64,000 nucleotides of DNA from Streptomyces sp. HNM0574 (GCF_012726235.1 NZ_JAASAH010000005.1:1-64000); one strand, 5' to 3'. Shown: positions 1 to 8,835, counted from the stretch's first letter. Notes: generated by a model not told the origin, from the sequence alone. A program made the numbers and translations.

Positions 1-141
1 ATAAGGGGCGCGGGGAACTGCGCAAGGCCTCAGCCCCGACGCAGCCGCACCCCGCACCGTGGCGGGCGCGGCTGCGCTTGCCGGCCCTGCGCCTATGGCG
101 CAGACCTCCCAAGCGGGGTGCCCCCCCGCAAAGGGCCCCGC
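1..141. other. Intergenic sequence at window edge
   Basis: No gene is seen here. The stretch GGGGCGCGGGGAACTGCGC near the start resembles a motif that recurs between genes in many Streptomyces chromosomes (recalled, not searched). The segment lies downstream of the minus-strand PAS protein and may carry its terminator, but no clear hairpin is visible. Confidence 0.35.
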
Positions 142-3100
142 CTAGTGCGCGCCGATCTTCGTCAGGAGGTCGACGATGCGGGACTGGACCTCCGCGCTCG
201 TCGACCGCTCCGCGAGGAACAGCACCGTCTCGCCGGAGATGAGCCGCGGCAGCTGCTCCGGGTCCAGGTCCGCCGAGGTGTAGACGACGAACGGGGTCCG
301 GTTCAGCAGGCCGTTGACCCGCAGCCAGTCGATGATCCCGGCACGCCGGCGGCGGATCTGCATGAGATCCATGACCACCAGGTTCGGCCGCGCCTCGGCC
401 GCCACGTTCACCGCCTCGGAGTCCGAGGGCGCGTGCGCGACCTGCATGCCGCGCCGCTCCAGCGACGCGGTCAGCGCACCCGCCACCGCCTCGTGCTCCT
501 CCACCAGCAGCACCCGCGGCGGGTGCTGCTCGCTGTCCCGGGGCGCCAGCGCCTTCAGCAGCACGGCCGGGTCGGCGCCGTACGCCGCTTCCCGCGTCGC
601 CTGGCCCAGACCCGCCGTCACCAGCACCGGAACCTCCGCCGCCACGGCGGCCTGCCGCAGCGACTGGAGCGCGGTACGGGTGATCGGCCCCGTCAGCGGG
701 TCGACGAACAGCGCCGCCGGGTAGGCCGCTATCTGCGCGTCGACCTCCTCGCGCGAGTGCACGATCACGGGCCGGTAGCCGCGGCCGGCGAGCGCCTGCT
801 GCGTGGAGACGTCCGGTTCGGGCCACACCAGCAGCCGGCGCGGGTTGTCCAGCGGCTCGGGCGGCAGCTCGTCGTCGACGGGCCCGTCCGGCACGGAGGT
901 GCCCCGCCCGTCCGAGACCTCGACGAGGCTGTCCGGACCGTCCAGCGGCTCGGGCCCCTCGGCGGAACCCGCCGCCGGAGCGCCTATCGCGAACTCCCGC
1001 GCCGGGCCCTCTCCCTGGGGCTGCGGCTGCGGCATCGGTCCCGGCGGGGGCTGCGGCGCGGCGGCCGGAGCCTGCGGCGCCTGCCCGGCGGCGTCGGGCG
1101 CCTCCTCCGGCGGTGCCGCCAGTCGCCGCCGACGGCCGGAGCCGGGCGTCGAGGGGGTGGACGGTATGGCCGTCGCGGTGGACGGTACGGCCATACCGCC
1201 GCCCTCCGTCCGCTGCTGTGGCTGCTGCTGTTCGGCGATCCGCTGCGAGAACGGCACGCCCTGGCCGAGCGTCCGCACGCACGGGCCGCCGTCCTGCGCC
1301 TCGCCCGGGGGCACCGGCTGCTCACCGGCCTCGGGCTGCGGCAGCTGCTCGGCGGCCGGGACGCCGTCCTGCGCGGGCACAGGACCGGCCGACTGCGGCT
1401 GCTCCTGCGGGAGTTCACGCGGCAGCGGCATGGCACCCGGGGGCGTCCCGGGCGCGTTCGCGCCGCTGTCCGCTGCGCCGTCGGCACCTTCGGGGGCGTC
1501 GGCGGCGGCTTCCACGCCGTCGGCAGCCGCGTCACCGGCGCCGTCCTCCGGGGACGGGCCGTCGGCTGGTCCGGCCTGGGCGGGCAGCATCGGGGTCTCG
1601 CCGCCGGCGGGCAGCGCGTGCGGGCCGGGTGCGGCCTGCTGGGGCTGCTGCTGTCCGGGCGGAGCCGCGAACTCCGGCCCCTGCGCGGGCACTCCGGCCG
1701 GAACCGCCTGCGCGCCGGGTGCCTCCAGCTGGGGACGTCCCTGCTGCGGCGAGGGCTCGGCCACCGGCCGGTCCTCGGGGCCGGCCTGCGCGGGCAGCGC
1801 CAACTGGGCGCCGCCCTGCGCCGCTTCCGGCTCCGGCTCGGCACCGTTGCCGACGGGACGCCGGCCACGGCGGCCGGTACCCGGCTGCACCTGTTCCGGT
1901 ACGGGCCCGGCCTGCGGGTCGCCCGCGCCCTCCTGCGCGGGGGAGGCCAGCGCGCGCCGGGCGCGCCTGCCGGTGCCCTGCGCCGGTACGGGAACGTCCG
2001 CGCGGGCGTCCGCGGCCGCCGGGGGCAGCGCGAGCGCGCCCCGGGCGCCCGACTCGTCCTGCGCCAGGGCCTGTTCGTGCTGTTCCTCCGCCGGGCTGGG
2101 CCGGCCGCGCCGCCTGCCCGTCGGGCGGGGCGCTTCGGCGACGGCCGCGGCGGGAAGCTGCTGCGGCGCCCCGGCCTGCCCCTCGGCCTCGCCGGATTCC
2201 GGGCCGGAGACGTCACCGGGAACGGCCAGCGCAGTACCGGGACCCTCGCCCTGGGCGGCGGGCATCATGCCGTCCGCGCCGTCCTCGGGCGCCTGCGGCG
2301 CCGTGCCGTCGCTGGTCCAGGCGCCGCCCGTGCCGACGGCCGCCGACCCTTCGGCGGCCTGCAGCTCCGTGCCGCGCACCGGCTGCGCCGGGACGGGCAT
2401 CACCGTCGTCTCGTTCTCCCGCTCCACGGAGTGCGCGCCCGGCAGGCCGTCGTGGCCCGCCTCGTACGCGACTCCCGCGCCGTCCGTGGCACCCGGGACC
2501 GGCTCTGCGGCGCCCGCCTCGGCGCCCTCGCCGGGGACTTCGCCCGGCTCGCCCGGTACGGGAGCCTCGACCGGCGCTCCGGAACCGTCGGTTCCGGCAC
2601 CGGGCTGCTGAGCCTGCGCGCCGTACTCGACGGAGCCCGTGCCGCCGGTCCGGCTGCCGTCCTCGCCCGGCTGGCCCGCGCCCGTGCCGACCGTGCCGGG
2701 GCCGCCGTCCGCGGAGACCGGCACCTCCAGCACGTACGCGCTGCCGCCCGCGGCGCCCGGCACCTCGTGCGTCTGGAGCACGCCGCCGTGCCGGCGCACG
2801 ATGCCGCGCACGATCGGCTCGTGCACGGGGCTGCCGCCGCCGTGCGGCCCGCGCACCTCGATCCGGACCACGTCACCGCGGCGCGCGGCGGCGACCACGA
2901 TCGTCGAGTCGACGCCCTGCGCCGCCTGCACGGGGGTGTTGCCGAGCGCGTCCACGCCGGTGACGTCGGCGACGAGGTGGGCCAGCGCCGTCGACAGCCG
3001 CTCGGCGTCGACCTCGGCCTCGACCGGCGGCGCGTGCACGGCGAACTGGGCCCGCCCGGGGCCGATCAGCTCGACCGCGCGGTCCACGCCGTTCGCGACG

Positions 3101-4215
3101 ACCTTGTCCAGCGGGGTCATCTCGCGGCGCAGCTTCTCCTGCCCCGCGTCGAGCTGCTGGTAGGCGAGGACGTTGTCGACGAGCGCGGCCATCCGCCCGT
3201 ATCCGGCGGTCAGATGGTGCAGCACCTGGTTCGCCTCGGGCCACAGCTGGCCCGCCGGGTCGGAGGCCAGTCCGGCGAGCTCGTCGCGCAGCTGGTCCAG
3301 CGGCTTGCGCAGGGTCTCGCCGAGCACCGTCCGCAGGTGCTCGTGCCGCGCGGTGAGGTCCTCGTACGCCCGGCGGTCGGTGAACGTCAGGACGGCGCCG
3401 ACGAGTTGATCACCGTCCCGCACCGGGGCCGTGGTCATGTCGACGGGCACGCCCTGCCCGCTCTTCGTCCACAGCACCTGCCCCGCGCGCACCCGGTGCT
3501 TCCGGCCGGAGCGGAGGGTGTCGGCGAGCGGGGTCTCCTCGTACGGGAGCGGGGTGCCGTCGGCGCGCGTGTGGTGCACGAGCGGGTGCAGTTCGCGCCC
3601 GCCGAGGTCACCGGCGCGGTGGCCGAGGATCTGCGCGGCCGCCGGGTTGACGAGGACGATCCGCCCCGCGGTGTCCACCCCGACGACGCCCTCGGACGCG
3701 GCGCGCAGGATCATCTCCGTCTGGCGCTGCTGGCGGGCGAGTTCGGACTCGGTGTCGAGGGTGCCGGTCAGGTCGCGCACGACCAGCATCAGCAGCTCGT
3801 CACCGGTGTAGCTGTTGCCCGAGCCCGCGCCGTGGTGGTCGGTGGCGAAGGCGGCGTCGATCGCGGAGGCGTACGGGGTGCGCCCGTCCTCCAGGTTGGC
3901 GCTGGTCACCTCGACCGGGAACTCGGCGCCGTCGGTGCGCCGCGCGACCATTCTGGTCGGCTTCTGGCGCTCCCGCGGATCGGTCTCCTGGTCGGGCCTG
4001 CGCATCGAGCCCGGAATCCGCTTCGAGTCGAACTCGGGCAGCAGATCCAGCAGCCCGCGCCCCACAAGAGCCGTACCCGGAGTCTCGAACGCCTCCAGCG
4101 CGATGGCGTTGGCGTTCACCACCGTGCCGTTGCAGTTCACCAAGAGCAACGCGTCGGGCAGTGCGTCGAGTATGGCTGCGAGGCGAGCAGCGCCTCGGGA
4201 TGGCCTGCTGCTCAC
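142..4215 (-). CDS. Large PAS-domain protein with degenerate histidine-kinase core and C-terminal receiver domains
   Basis: A protein of 1357 residues starting at a GTG preceded by a GGGAGG ribosome site. In order it has a PAS-like domain (about residues 10-150), a second PAS domain (160-280), and a helical segment and ATPase-like end resembling a histidine kinase (285-500). Then come some 600 residues of Pro/Ala/Gln/Glu-rich linker and two receiver-like domains (about 1126-1233 and 1234-1357). The kinase core looks dead: where an H-box reads S-H-E-L-R-T-P-L it has G-E-T-L-R-K-P-L, with Glu300 in place of the phospho-acceptor histidine, and no clear N-box is seen. The last receiver keeps acidic residues near its start and Asp1283, but its usual lysine appears replaced (LAERS). 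It is probably a cytoplasmic scaffold or signal integrator rather than an active kinase. Partners are unknown; no sensor or regulator gene adjoins it. Confidence 0.8.
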   Translation of the reverse strand: MSSRPSRGAARLAAILDALPDALLLVNCNGTVVNANAIALEAFETPGTALVGRGLLDLLPEFDSKRIPGSMRRPDQETDPRERQKPTRMVARRTDGAEFPVEVTSANLEDGRTPYASAIDAAFATDHHGAGSGNSYTGDELLMLVVRDLTGTLDTESELARQQRQTEMILRAASEGVVGVDTAGRIVLVNPAAAQILGHRAGDLGGRELHPLVHHTRADGTPLPYEETPLADTLRSGRKHRVRAGQVLWTKSGQGVPVDMTTAPVRDGDQLVGAVLTFTDRRAYEDLTARHEHLRTVLGETLRKPLDQLRDELAGLASDPAGQLWPEANQVLHHLTAGYGRMAALVDNVLAYQQLDAGQEKLRREMTPLDKVVANGVDRAVELIGPGRAQFAVHAPPVEAEVDAERLSTALAHLVADVTGVDALGNTPVQAAQGVDSTIVVAAARRGDVVRIEVRGPHGGGSPVHEPIVRGIVRRHGGVLQTHEVPGAAGGSAYVLEVPVSADGGPGTVGTGAGQPGEDGSRTGGTGSVEYGAQAQQPGAGTDGSGAPVEAPVPGEPGEVPGEGAEAGAAEPVPGATDGAGVAYEAGHDGLPGAHSVERENETTVMPVPAQPVRGTELQAAEGSAAVGTGGAWTSDGTAPQAPEDGADGMMPAAQGEGPGTALAVPGDVSGPESGEAEGQAGAPQQLPAAAVAEAPRPTGRRRGRPSPAEEQHEQALAQDESGARGALALPPAAADARADVPVPAQGTGRRARRALASPAQEGAGDPQAGPVPEQVQPGTGRRGRRPVGNGAEPEPEAAQGGAQLALPAQAGPEDRPVAEPSPQQGRPQLEAPGAQAVPAGVPAQGPEFAAPPGQQQPQQAAPGPHALPAGGETPMLPAQAGPADGPSPEDGAGDAAADGVEAAADAPEGADGAADSGANAPGTPPGAMPLPRELPQEQPQSAGPVPAQDGVPAAEQLPQPEAGEQPVPPGEAQDGGPCVRTLGQGVPFSQRIAEQQQPQQRTEGGGMAVPSTATAIPSTPSTPGSGRRRRLAAPPEEAPDAAGQAPQAPAAAPQPPPGPMPQPQPQGEGPAREFAIGAPAAGSAEGPEPLDGPDSLVEVSDGRGTSVPDGPVDDELPPEPLDNPRRLLVWPEPDVSTQQALAGRGYRPVIVHSREEVDAQIAAYPAALFVDPLTGPITRTALQSLRQAAVAAEVPVLVTAGLGQATREAAYGADPAVLLKALAPRDSEQHPPRVLLVEEHEAVAGALTASLERRGMQVAHAPSDSEAVNVAAEARPNLVVMDLMQIRRRRAGIIDWLRVNGLLNRTPFVVYTSADLDPEQLPRLISGETVLFLAERSTSAEVQSRIVDLLTKIGAH

Positions 4216-4708
4216 GACGACATTTCCTCCCTGATAACCCCACGGTGCATGTGACCGGACGCGCCCCGCACCCCGTGCGGGATCGGGGCCCGGTCCCGGC
4301 TGCCGGTCTGCCGGGGACCGCGACAGTGCCACGGGAGGGAGTCTACGGGCCGAGCTTGTGCGTGAGGCGGCGGATCCGCGACAGAAAGGTGAGCGCACGG
4401 CCCCGCCGGGCCCGCCCGCGAGGACGCTCCGGCGCCGATCTCCCGTGCGTCGGGGGGCCGTTCGGCGACGCCGCCCGGGGCGGGTTCGGGCGGCGGAATT
4501 TCTTCGGGTTTTCTCGTCGCGTGCATGCCGGGGGCGTGCGCCCTCCCGCCGAAGTCCTACCGGATCTGCCCAACCCGCTCGGAGACTGCGGAACTTCACC
4601 CGGCGTGACGGGTGCGAAGTACCCGAAGTACCGGCAGAGGAGGGGAGAAGGGGCGCCCCGGCGGGCAAACCGGACGCACTCCGTCCGCTCCTCTGCCCGG
4701 CCCGCCGG

Positions 4709-5182
4709 TCAGTCCTCCCGGCCGGCCTTCGGGAGCGCGGGTACGAGGGCGTCCCAGCGCGCGGTCTCGCAGCCGTCGGTGCGCTTGAAGTGCGCGTCCA
4801 CCTCGCGGCCGCGCCAGGTGCCCCTGATGTGTGCCGTCGCGGAGCCGCCGTAGATCTTCGTGCAGTTCTCGTCCGGGTGGACGGGACGGAACGGGTCGCG
4901 GTCGCCGCGGCTCGCGTCCAGCAGCGCGGCGCAGGCGGCCTCAGCGCGCGGGTGGTCGCCGCCCGGAGGCTCGCACTCCAGCCGGTACAGCCCGTCCTTC
5001 GCCGAGTACCTGCTGTCGGTGACGGTGAAGAACAGCTGGTGCGAGCCGTCCGGCGGTGCGGCCTTCCCGGGTCTCGCCGGGGGGCCGGCCGGGGCGGACG
5101 CGGAGGCGGCGGACCCGGTCAGGCCCGCGGCGAGCGCGAGCACGGAGACCAGGACGGTGAGGGACGCGTGGCGACGCGGCAT
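4709..5182 (-). CDS. Secreted subtilisin-inhibitor-like (SSI family) protease inhibitor
   Basis: A protein of 157 residues with an N-terminal signal peptide (MPRRHASLTVLVSVLALAAG followed by an Ala-rich cleavage region). The mature part shows the SSI pattern: LECEPPGGDHPRAEAACAAL, then a Cys in ENCTKIYGG, GTWRG, and a final Cys in DGCETARWDALVPAL, giving the four cysteines expected for two disulfides. SSI proteins are secreted, usually dimeric inhibitors of subtilisin- and trypsin-like proteases. The usual reactive-site loop (Met-Cys-Pro-x) is altered here to ENCTKIYGG, so specificity is uncertain. The ATG at 5182 is preferred over upstream in-frame ATGs because the signal peptide begins there and GGAGCA lies upstream. 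It is transcribed alone. Confidence 0.85.
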   Translation of the reverse strand: MPRRHASLTVLVSVLALAAGLTGSAASASAPAGPPARPGKAAPPDGSHQLFFTVTDSRYSAKDGLYRLECEPPGGDHPRAEAACAALLDASRGDRDPFRPVHPDENCTKIYGGSATAHIRGTWRGREVDAHFKRTDGCETARWDALVPALPKAGRED

Positions 5183-5362
5183 GGTCTGCTCCAGATGTGT
5201 GCGTCGGTGGCAGCCGCGGGCCGGCGGCATCGCTGTCCCGGCCCCCGGAACGTGCGGATGTCCCATGACTGTCCCCCGTCCCCCGCGGTCCTAACGCGAA
5301 GCGGCCCCGCCTGCCGCCGTACGGGCAGGCCCCGGCCGGGGCGCGGGGTGCTCCGTAACGCT

Positions 5363-5392
5363 TTGCCCAGCGGCGCGGCGACCGAGTACTGT
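5363..5392 (+). promoter_or_regulatory. Candidate promoter for tRNA-Ser(GCT)
   Basis: TTGCCC (5363-5368) and TACTGT (5387-5392) are separated by 18 bases, about 75 bases before the tRNA. Both match the vegetative consensus only partly, so the assignment is by position. Confidence 0.35.
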
Positions 5393-5468
5393 AGGGGCCG
5401 ATTGGAGACAGCCGTCCCGGCTGTGCCATCATCGGCACACACCACGACATCGCTTCGCGGGTGTGGTT

Positions 5469-5558
5469 GGAGGCTTCGCCTAGTCTGGTCTATGGCGCCG
5501 CACTGCTAATGCGGTTTGGGGCAACCCCCCATCGAGGGTTCAAATCCCTCAGCCTCCG
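5469..5558 (+). tRNA. tRNA-Ser (anticodon GCT)
   Basis: A 90-base type II tRNA. The acceptor arms GGAGGCT and AGCCTCC pair fully, the anticodon loop reads CTGCTAA with anticodon GCT, and there is a long variable arm and a GGTTCAAATCC T-arm. It decodes AGC and AGU. CCA is not encoded. A terminator hairpin follows about 20 bases downstream. Confidence 0.95.
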
Positions 5559-5578
5559 CACTTGATCCCCGGATCACG

Positions 5579-5613
5579 GAAACCCCGGCTGTTCTCAGCC
5601 GGGGTTTCTTCGT
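5579..5613 (+). terminator. Terminator after tRNA-Ser(GCT)
   Basis: A perfect stem AACCCCGGCT (5581-5590) pairs with AGCCGGGGTT (5597-5606) around a 6-base loop and is followed by TCTTCG. Confidence 0.8.
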
Positions 5614-5775
5614 GTCCGGGGGTGTACTCGCGCCTGTTCGGTTCGGGGGACGCCCTCTTGCGGTCCGGGCCCGTGACGGCGGTCACTCCGAGGCCTTTGC
5701 GGTCGGGGCGTACCCGTGGGGCAGATCTGGTGCTGAGGAAGTTTCCGCAGGTCAGAGGCGGTCTGGCTATCGGAT

Positions 5776-5804
5776 TTCGCCTCTGGGCGCGGTTCATGTA
5801 ATGT
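5776..5804 (+). promoter_or_regulatory. Candidate promoter for tRNA-Arg(ACG)
   Basis: TTCGCC (5776-5781) and TAATGT (5799-5804) are spaced by 17 bases, ending 46 bases before the tRNA. The -10 is fair and the -35 weak. Confidence 0.35.
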
Positions 5805-5850
5805 TGTTCCCGCAACGCCGACGGGGCGGAAAAAACGGCCCGGAAGCCAA

Positions 5851-5923
5851 GCGCTCGTAGCTTAACGGATAGAGCATCTGACTACGGATCAGAAGGTTGC
5901 AGGTTCGAATCCTGCCGAGCGCA
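5851..5923 (+). tRNA. tRNA-Arg (anticodon ACG)
   Basis: A 73-base tRNA. Acceptor arms GCGCTCG and CGAGCGC pair fully with discriminator A, the anticodon loop is CTACGGA with anticodon ACG, and the T-arm is GCAGGTTCGAATCCTGC. A34 of this tRNA is the known substrate of TadA, whose gene lies about 11 kb away at 16535-17038. A terminator follows directly. Arg-tRNA genes are frequent integration targets, but no integrase or duplicated tRNA end is seen here. Confidence 0.95.
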
Positions 5924-5931
5924 CACCGCCG

Positions 5932-5966
5932 AAGAGGCCGGTTCCGATCAGGAACCGGCCTCTTTC
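5932..5966 (+). terminator. Terminator after tRNA-Arg(ACG)
   Basis: AGAGGCCGGTTCC (5933-5945) pairs with GGAACCGGCCTCT (5951-5963) around the loop GATCA, then TTCG. A strong 13-bp stem. Confidence 0.85.
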
Positions 5967-6047
5967 GTGTTTCCGCCACACCGACGCGCCGCCCGGCCCC
6001 GTGGGAAACGCGGGGCCGGGCGGCGCGGGTTCACCGCGCCGTCGCGC

Positions 6048-6965
6048 TCACGCCCTGCCCGCGCCCCGCCCGTCCAGCGGAAGTGCCCGGGCGAGGGTGC
6101 GCCAGGATTCGCAGGGGAGGGAGTCGAACTGGGCCTCGGGGAGGACTACTTGGACGGCTACGTGGTCGGCGCCGGCGGCGAGGAACTCCTCGGTGCGGGA
6201 CGCGGCGGTGTCGGCGTCGCCGATCGCGTAGACCGCGTCCAGGAGGCGGTCGCTGCCGCCGTCGGGGAAGTCGTCCTCGGTGAAGCCGAGGCGGAGCAGG
6301 CTGTTGCGGTAGTTCTCCAGCGCGAGGTAGCGGCTGAGGTAGCCGCGGGCCGTGGCGCGGGCGCGTGCGCGGTCGGTGTCGAGGACGACCTTGAGTTCGG
6401 GCGCGAGCAGCGCGCCGGCGCCGAGGGTTTCCCGGGCCCGCGCCGTGTGCTCGGCCGTGACCAGGTACGGGAGCGCGCCGAGGGTGCGCTCGCTCGCGAG
6501 CTTGAGCATCTTCGGGCCGAGCGCGGCCAGCGCGCGCCGTTCTGCGGGGAGCGGCTCGGGTGCGGCGTCGAGGGCGTCGAGGTAGGTGCGCATGGCGGTG
6601 TAGGGGCGGGCGGCGAGCGGGTTGCTCTCCGTCGTCGCGCCGCGGGTCTCGGAGTGGCTGACGCCGAGGCCGATGAGGAGCCGGTCGCCGTGCGCGGCGC
6701 TCAGCTCCGCGTGCCGGGCGGCGAGCTCGGCCGCCTCGTAGCGCCAGATGCTGAGGATGCTGCTGGCGACGGTGATGCGGGAGGTGGCGGCCAGTACCGG
6801 CTCGACGAGCTCCAGGGGCGGGTCGCCGCCGAGCCAGAGTGTGCCGTAGCCCAACTCCTCCAGTTCCGCCGCGGCTTCGGCGATCTCGCCGCTCCGTGCC
6901 GGGTCCGGGTTGCGGAGGCCGGTGTTCCAGATGCCGATCGTGCCGAGGTGCTCGTGAGGTGCCAT
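6048..6965 (-). CDS. LLM-class F420-dependent oxidoreductase
   Basis: About 305 residues with the luciferase-like monooxygenase TIM-barrel pattern: GTIGIWNTG at the N-terminus, a GYGTLWLGG strand, TSRITVASSILSIW, and GDRLLIGLGVSHSE. These resemble the actinobacterial family that uses coenzyme F420H2 for hydride transfer on unknown substrates. The ATG at 6965 is chosen because the barrel begins right after it; upstream sequence in frame is Pro/Arg-rich and non-coding in character. It is divergent from the response regulator at 7123 with about 157 bases between the two starts, so the two may share a control region. The substrate cannot be predicted. Confidence 0.8.
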   Translation of the reverse strand: MAPHEHLGTIGIWNTGLRNPDPARSGEIAEAAAELEELGYGTLWLGGDPPLELVEPVLAATSRITVASSILSIWRYEAAELAARHAELSAAHGDRLLIGLGVSHSETRGATTESNPLAARPYTAMRTYLDALDAAPEPLPAERRALAALGPKMLKLASERTLGALPYLVTAEHTARARETLGAGALLAPELKVVLDTDRARARATARGYLSRYLALENYRNSLLRLGFTEDDFPDGGSDRLLDAVYAIGDADTAASRTEEFLAAGADHVAVQVVLPEAQFDSLPCESWRTLARALPLDGRGAGRA

Positions 6966-7060
6966 GGGAACGTCAGCCGGGCGGGGGCGCGGGCTATTCC
7001 GCGCCGGGCGATACTGTCGCCCGGGCGGTACGTCAACCACTCGGACGGGTGCCGCCGGGA

Positions 7061-7100
7061 TTCTCAGACGATTCACAGACTGTGGACAGTCTGTTCTCAG
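7061..7100 (+). promoter_or_regulatory. Four 11-bp-phased direct repeats, probable OmpR/PhoB-type operator
   Basis: TTCTCAG (7061), TTCACAG (7072), TGGACAG (7083) and TTCTCAG (7094) each start exactly 11 bases after the previous one, giving one repeat per helix turn on one face. Phased direct repeats are how OmpR/PhoB-family winged-helix regulators bind, and the array ends 23 bases before the start codon of such a regulator. Autoregulation is the simplest inference. Confidence 0.65.
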
Positions 7101-7122
7101 AGACCGTCAGCAGTCTGGTCCC

Positions 7123-7839
7123 ATGAACGCCGCTACGCATCCCTCGCGCGCCCTGCGCGTGCTCGTGGTCGACGAGGAACCGTCCCTGACCGATCTGCTG
7201 TCGATGGCCCTGCGCTACGAGGGCTGGCAGGTCCGTGTGGAGCGCGACGGCGCCGGGGCCGTACGGACGGCCCGCGGCTGGCGGCCGCACGCCGTCGTGC
7301 TGGACGTGAAGCTGTCCGGGACGGACGGGCTGACCGTGCTGGGGAACCTGCGCCGGGAACTGCCGGACGTGCCGGTGCTGTTCCTCACCGCGAAGGGCGC
7401 GCTGGAGGACCGGATCGCGGGGCTGACTGCGGGCGGCGACGAGTACGTGACGAAGCCGTTCAGCGTCGAGGAGGTCGTCGCCCGGCTGCGCGGGCTGCTG
7501 CGGCGGGCCGGCGCGATGGAGGAGCGCACGCCCGAATCGGTGCTCGTGGTCGGTGACTTGAGGCTGGACGAGGAGAGCCACGAGGTCTCGCGCGGCGGCG
7601 TCGGCATCCACCTCACGGCCACCGAGTTCGAGCTGCTGCGCTATCTGATGCGCAATCCGCGCCGGGTGCTGAGCAAGGCGCAGATCCTGGACCGGGTGTG
7701 GAGCTACGACTTCGGCGGCAAGGCCAACGTCGTCGAGCTGTACATCTCCTACCTGCGGCGGAAGATCGACGCGGGGCGGGAGCCGATGATCCACACGCGG
7801 CGCGGCGCCGGATACCTGCTCAAGCCCGTCGCGGCCTGA
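7123..7839 (+). CDS. OmpR/PhoB-family response regulator (orphan)
   Basis: A protein of 238 residues. The receiver domain (about 11-125) keeps the acidic pair Asp17/Glu18, phospho-acceptor Asp61, Thr89 and Lys111. A winged-helix DNA-binding domain (about 140-235) carries the LTATEFELLRYL and GYLLKP motifs of this family. No histidine kinase gene adjoins it, which is unusual because most such regulators are paired. The start at ATG 7123 has no good ribosome site, so translation may be leaderless or start slightly later at a GTG. Four 11-bp-phased repeats end 23 bases upstream and probably mediate autoregulation. It converges on the YceI gene, with a bidirectional hairpin between them. Confidence 0.9.
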   Translation: MNAATHPSRALRVLVVDEEPSLTDLLSMALRYEGWQVRVERDGAGAVRTARGWRPHAVVLDVKLSGTDGLTVLGNLRRELPDVPVLFLTAKGALEDRIAGLTAGGDEYVTKPFSVEEVVARLRGLLRRAGAMEERTPESVLVVGDLRLDEESHEVSRGGVGIHLTATEFELLRYLMRNPRRVLSKAQILDRVWSYDFGGKANVVELYISYLRRKIDAGREPMIHTRRGAGYLLKPVAA

Positions 7840-7844
7840 CGGAC

Positions 7845-7885
7845 GAGCGCGGCGGTGGGCACCCCGGGCGCCCACCGCCGCGCTC
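7845..7885. terminator. Bidirectional terminator between convergent genes
   Basis: GAGCGCGGCGGTGGGC (7845-7860) pairs perfectly with GCCCACCGCCGCGCTC (7870-7885), a 16-bp stem between the response regulator (+) and the YceI gene (-). Confidence 0.8.
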
Positions 7886-7900
7886 GTACGTCGCCGCCGG

Positions 7901-8731
7901 TCAGAAGGGCAGCGTCTCGCCCTGCACGGCCTGGATGTCCAGGTCGACCTTGAGGGTGGTGCCGATCGCCGCGATACCGGCGGCGACGACCTGGTTGTAG
8001 TTCATCGAGAAGTCCTCGCGCCGCAGTTCGGCGCTCGCGCGGAAGGCCGCGCGGGTGCCGCCCCACGGGTCGGGCCCGGTGCCCAGGTACGTCAGGTCCA
8101 GGTCGACGTCCCGGACGACGCCGTGCATGGCGAGTGTGCCGTGCACCGTCCAGCGGTCCGGTCCCGCGGTCTCGACGGAGCTGCTGCGGTAGGTGATCTC
8201 GGGGTACTCCTCGACGTTGAGGAAGTCGCCCGACTTCAGGTGGCCGTCCCGCATGCCGTTGCCGGTGTCGATGCTCCCCGCGCGGATGACGGCCTGGACG
8301 GCCGACTTCTCCGGCTGCCCGTCGATGTCGATGCGCCCGCTGAACTCGGTGAACCGGCCGTGCACGCTGGTGATGCCCAGGTGCTGCGCCGTCGCCGCCA
8401 CCGTGGAGTGCATCGGGTCGATCGTCCACGGCCCCGGCGGGGGCAGTTCGACGCCGCCCTGCCGGGCCAGCACCAGCGTGCCCAGGTCGGCCCGGCCCGC
8501 CGCGGTGACCATCGCCGTGGAGGCGGCCGGTGCGTAGCCGATGGCGGTCGCGATGACCGTGTACGGGCCGGCGGGCAGAGCCTCGCCGCTGCGTATGACG
8601 CCCTCGTCGTCGGCCTCGGCGCGCAGGACCTGTGCGCCCGTCATGTCGGTCACGGTCAGCACCGCGTGCTGGACCGCCCATCCGTCGCGGGTGCGGACCT
8701 GTGCCCGTACCCCCGCGCCTGCGCCTGCCAT
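7901..8731 (-). CDS. YceI-family protein with N-terminal carboxypeptidase-regulatory-like domain
   Basis: A protein of 276 residues. The first 90 form a beta-sandwich of the carboxypeptidase-regulatory type (VRAQVRTRDGWAVQHAVLTV, then PAGPYTVIATAIGYAPA). From about residue 100 comes the YceI lipocalin-like fold: WTIDPMHSTVAATAQHLG, VHGRFTEFSG, SGDFLNVEEYPEITY, and VDLDLTYLG near the end. YceI proteins bind polyisoprenoid or other long hydrophobic molecules. No signal peptide is seen, unlike E. coli YceI. The ribosome site AGGAG lies upstream of the ATG. The same N-terminal module occurs three times at the end of the transporter encoded just upstream, which suggests shared ancestry or joint function. 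Confidence 0.85.
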   Translation of the reverse strand: MAGAGAGVRAQVRTRDGWAVQHAVLTVTDMTGAQVLRAEADDEGVIRSGEALPAGPYTVIATAIGYAPAASTAMVTAAGRADLGTLVLARQGGVELPPPGPWTIDPMHSTVAATAQHLGITSVHGRFTEFSGRIDIDGQPEKSAVQAVIRAGSIDTGNGMRDGHLKSGDFLNVEEYPEITYRSSSVETAGPDRWTVHGTLAMHGVVRDVDLDLTYLGTGPDPWGGTRAAFRASAELRREDFSMNYNQVVAAGIAAIGTTLKVDLDIQAVQGETLPF

Positions 8732-8835
8732 CGTTCTTCGCTCTCCTTCTCGCTCAAGACTGGCCCCGGCACCCCGCGTTGCGGGCCGTCCCCTGCCCGC
8801 GTTCCCAGCCGCGGGAGTGCCGGGGCCTTACCCGG

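Noticed and set aside
118..4254. Very long plus-strand open frame opposite the PAS protein
   Set aside because: It encodes Arg/Gly/Leu-rich sequence with no domain, and its third positions do not show the G/C bias. It is an antisense shadow of the minus-strand gene with its PAS and receiver motifs.
5851..5966. tRNA-Arg as an occupied integration site
   Set aside because: No integrase, excisionase or second copy of the tRNA 3' end is found nearby, and the flanking genes look like core genome.
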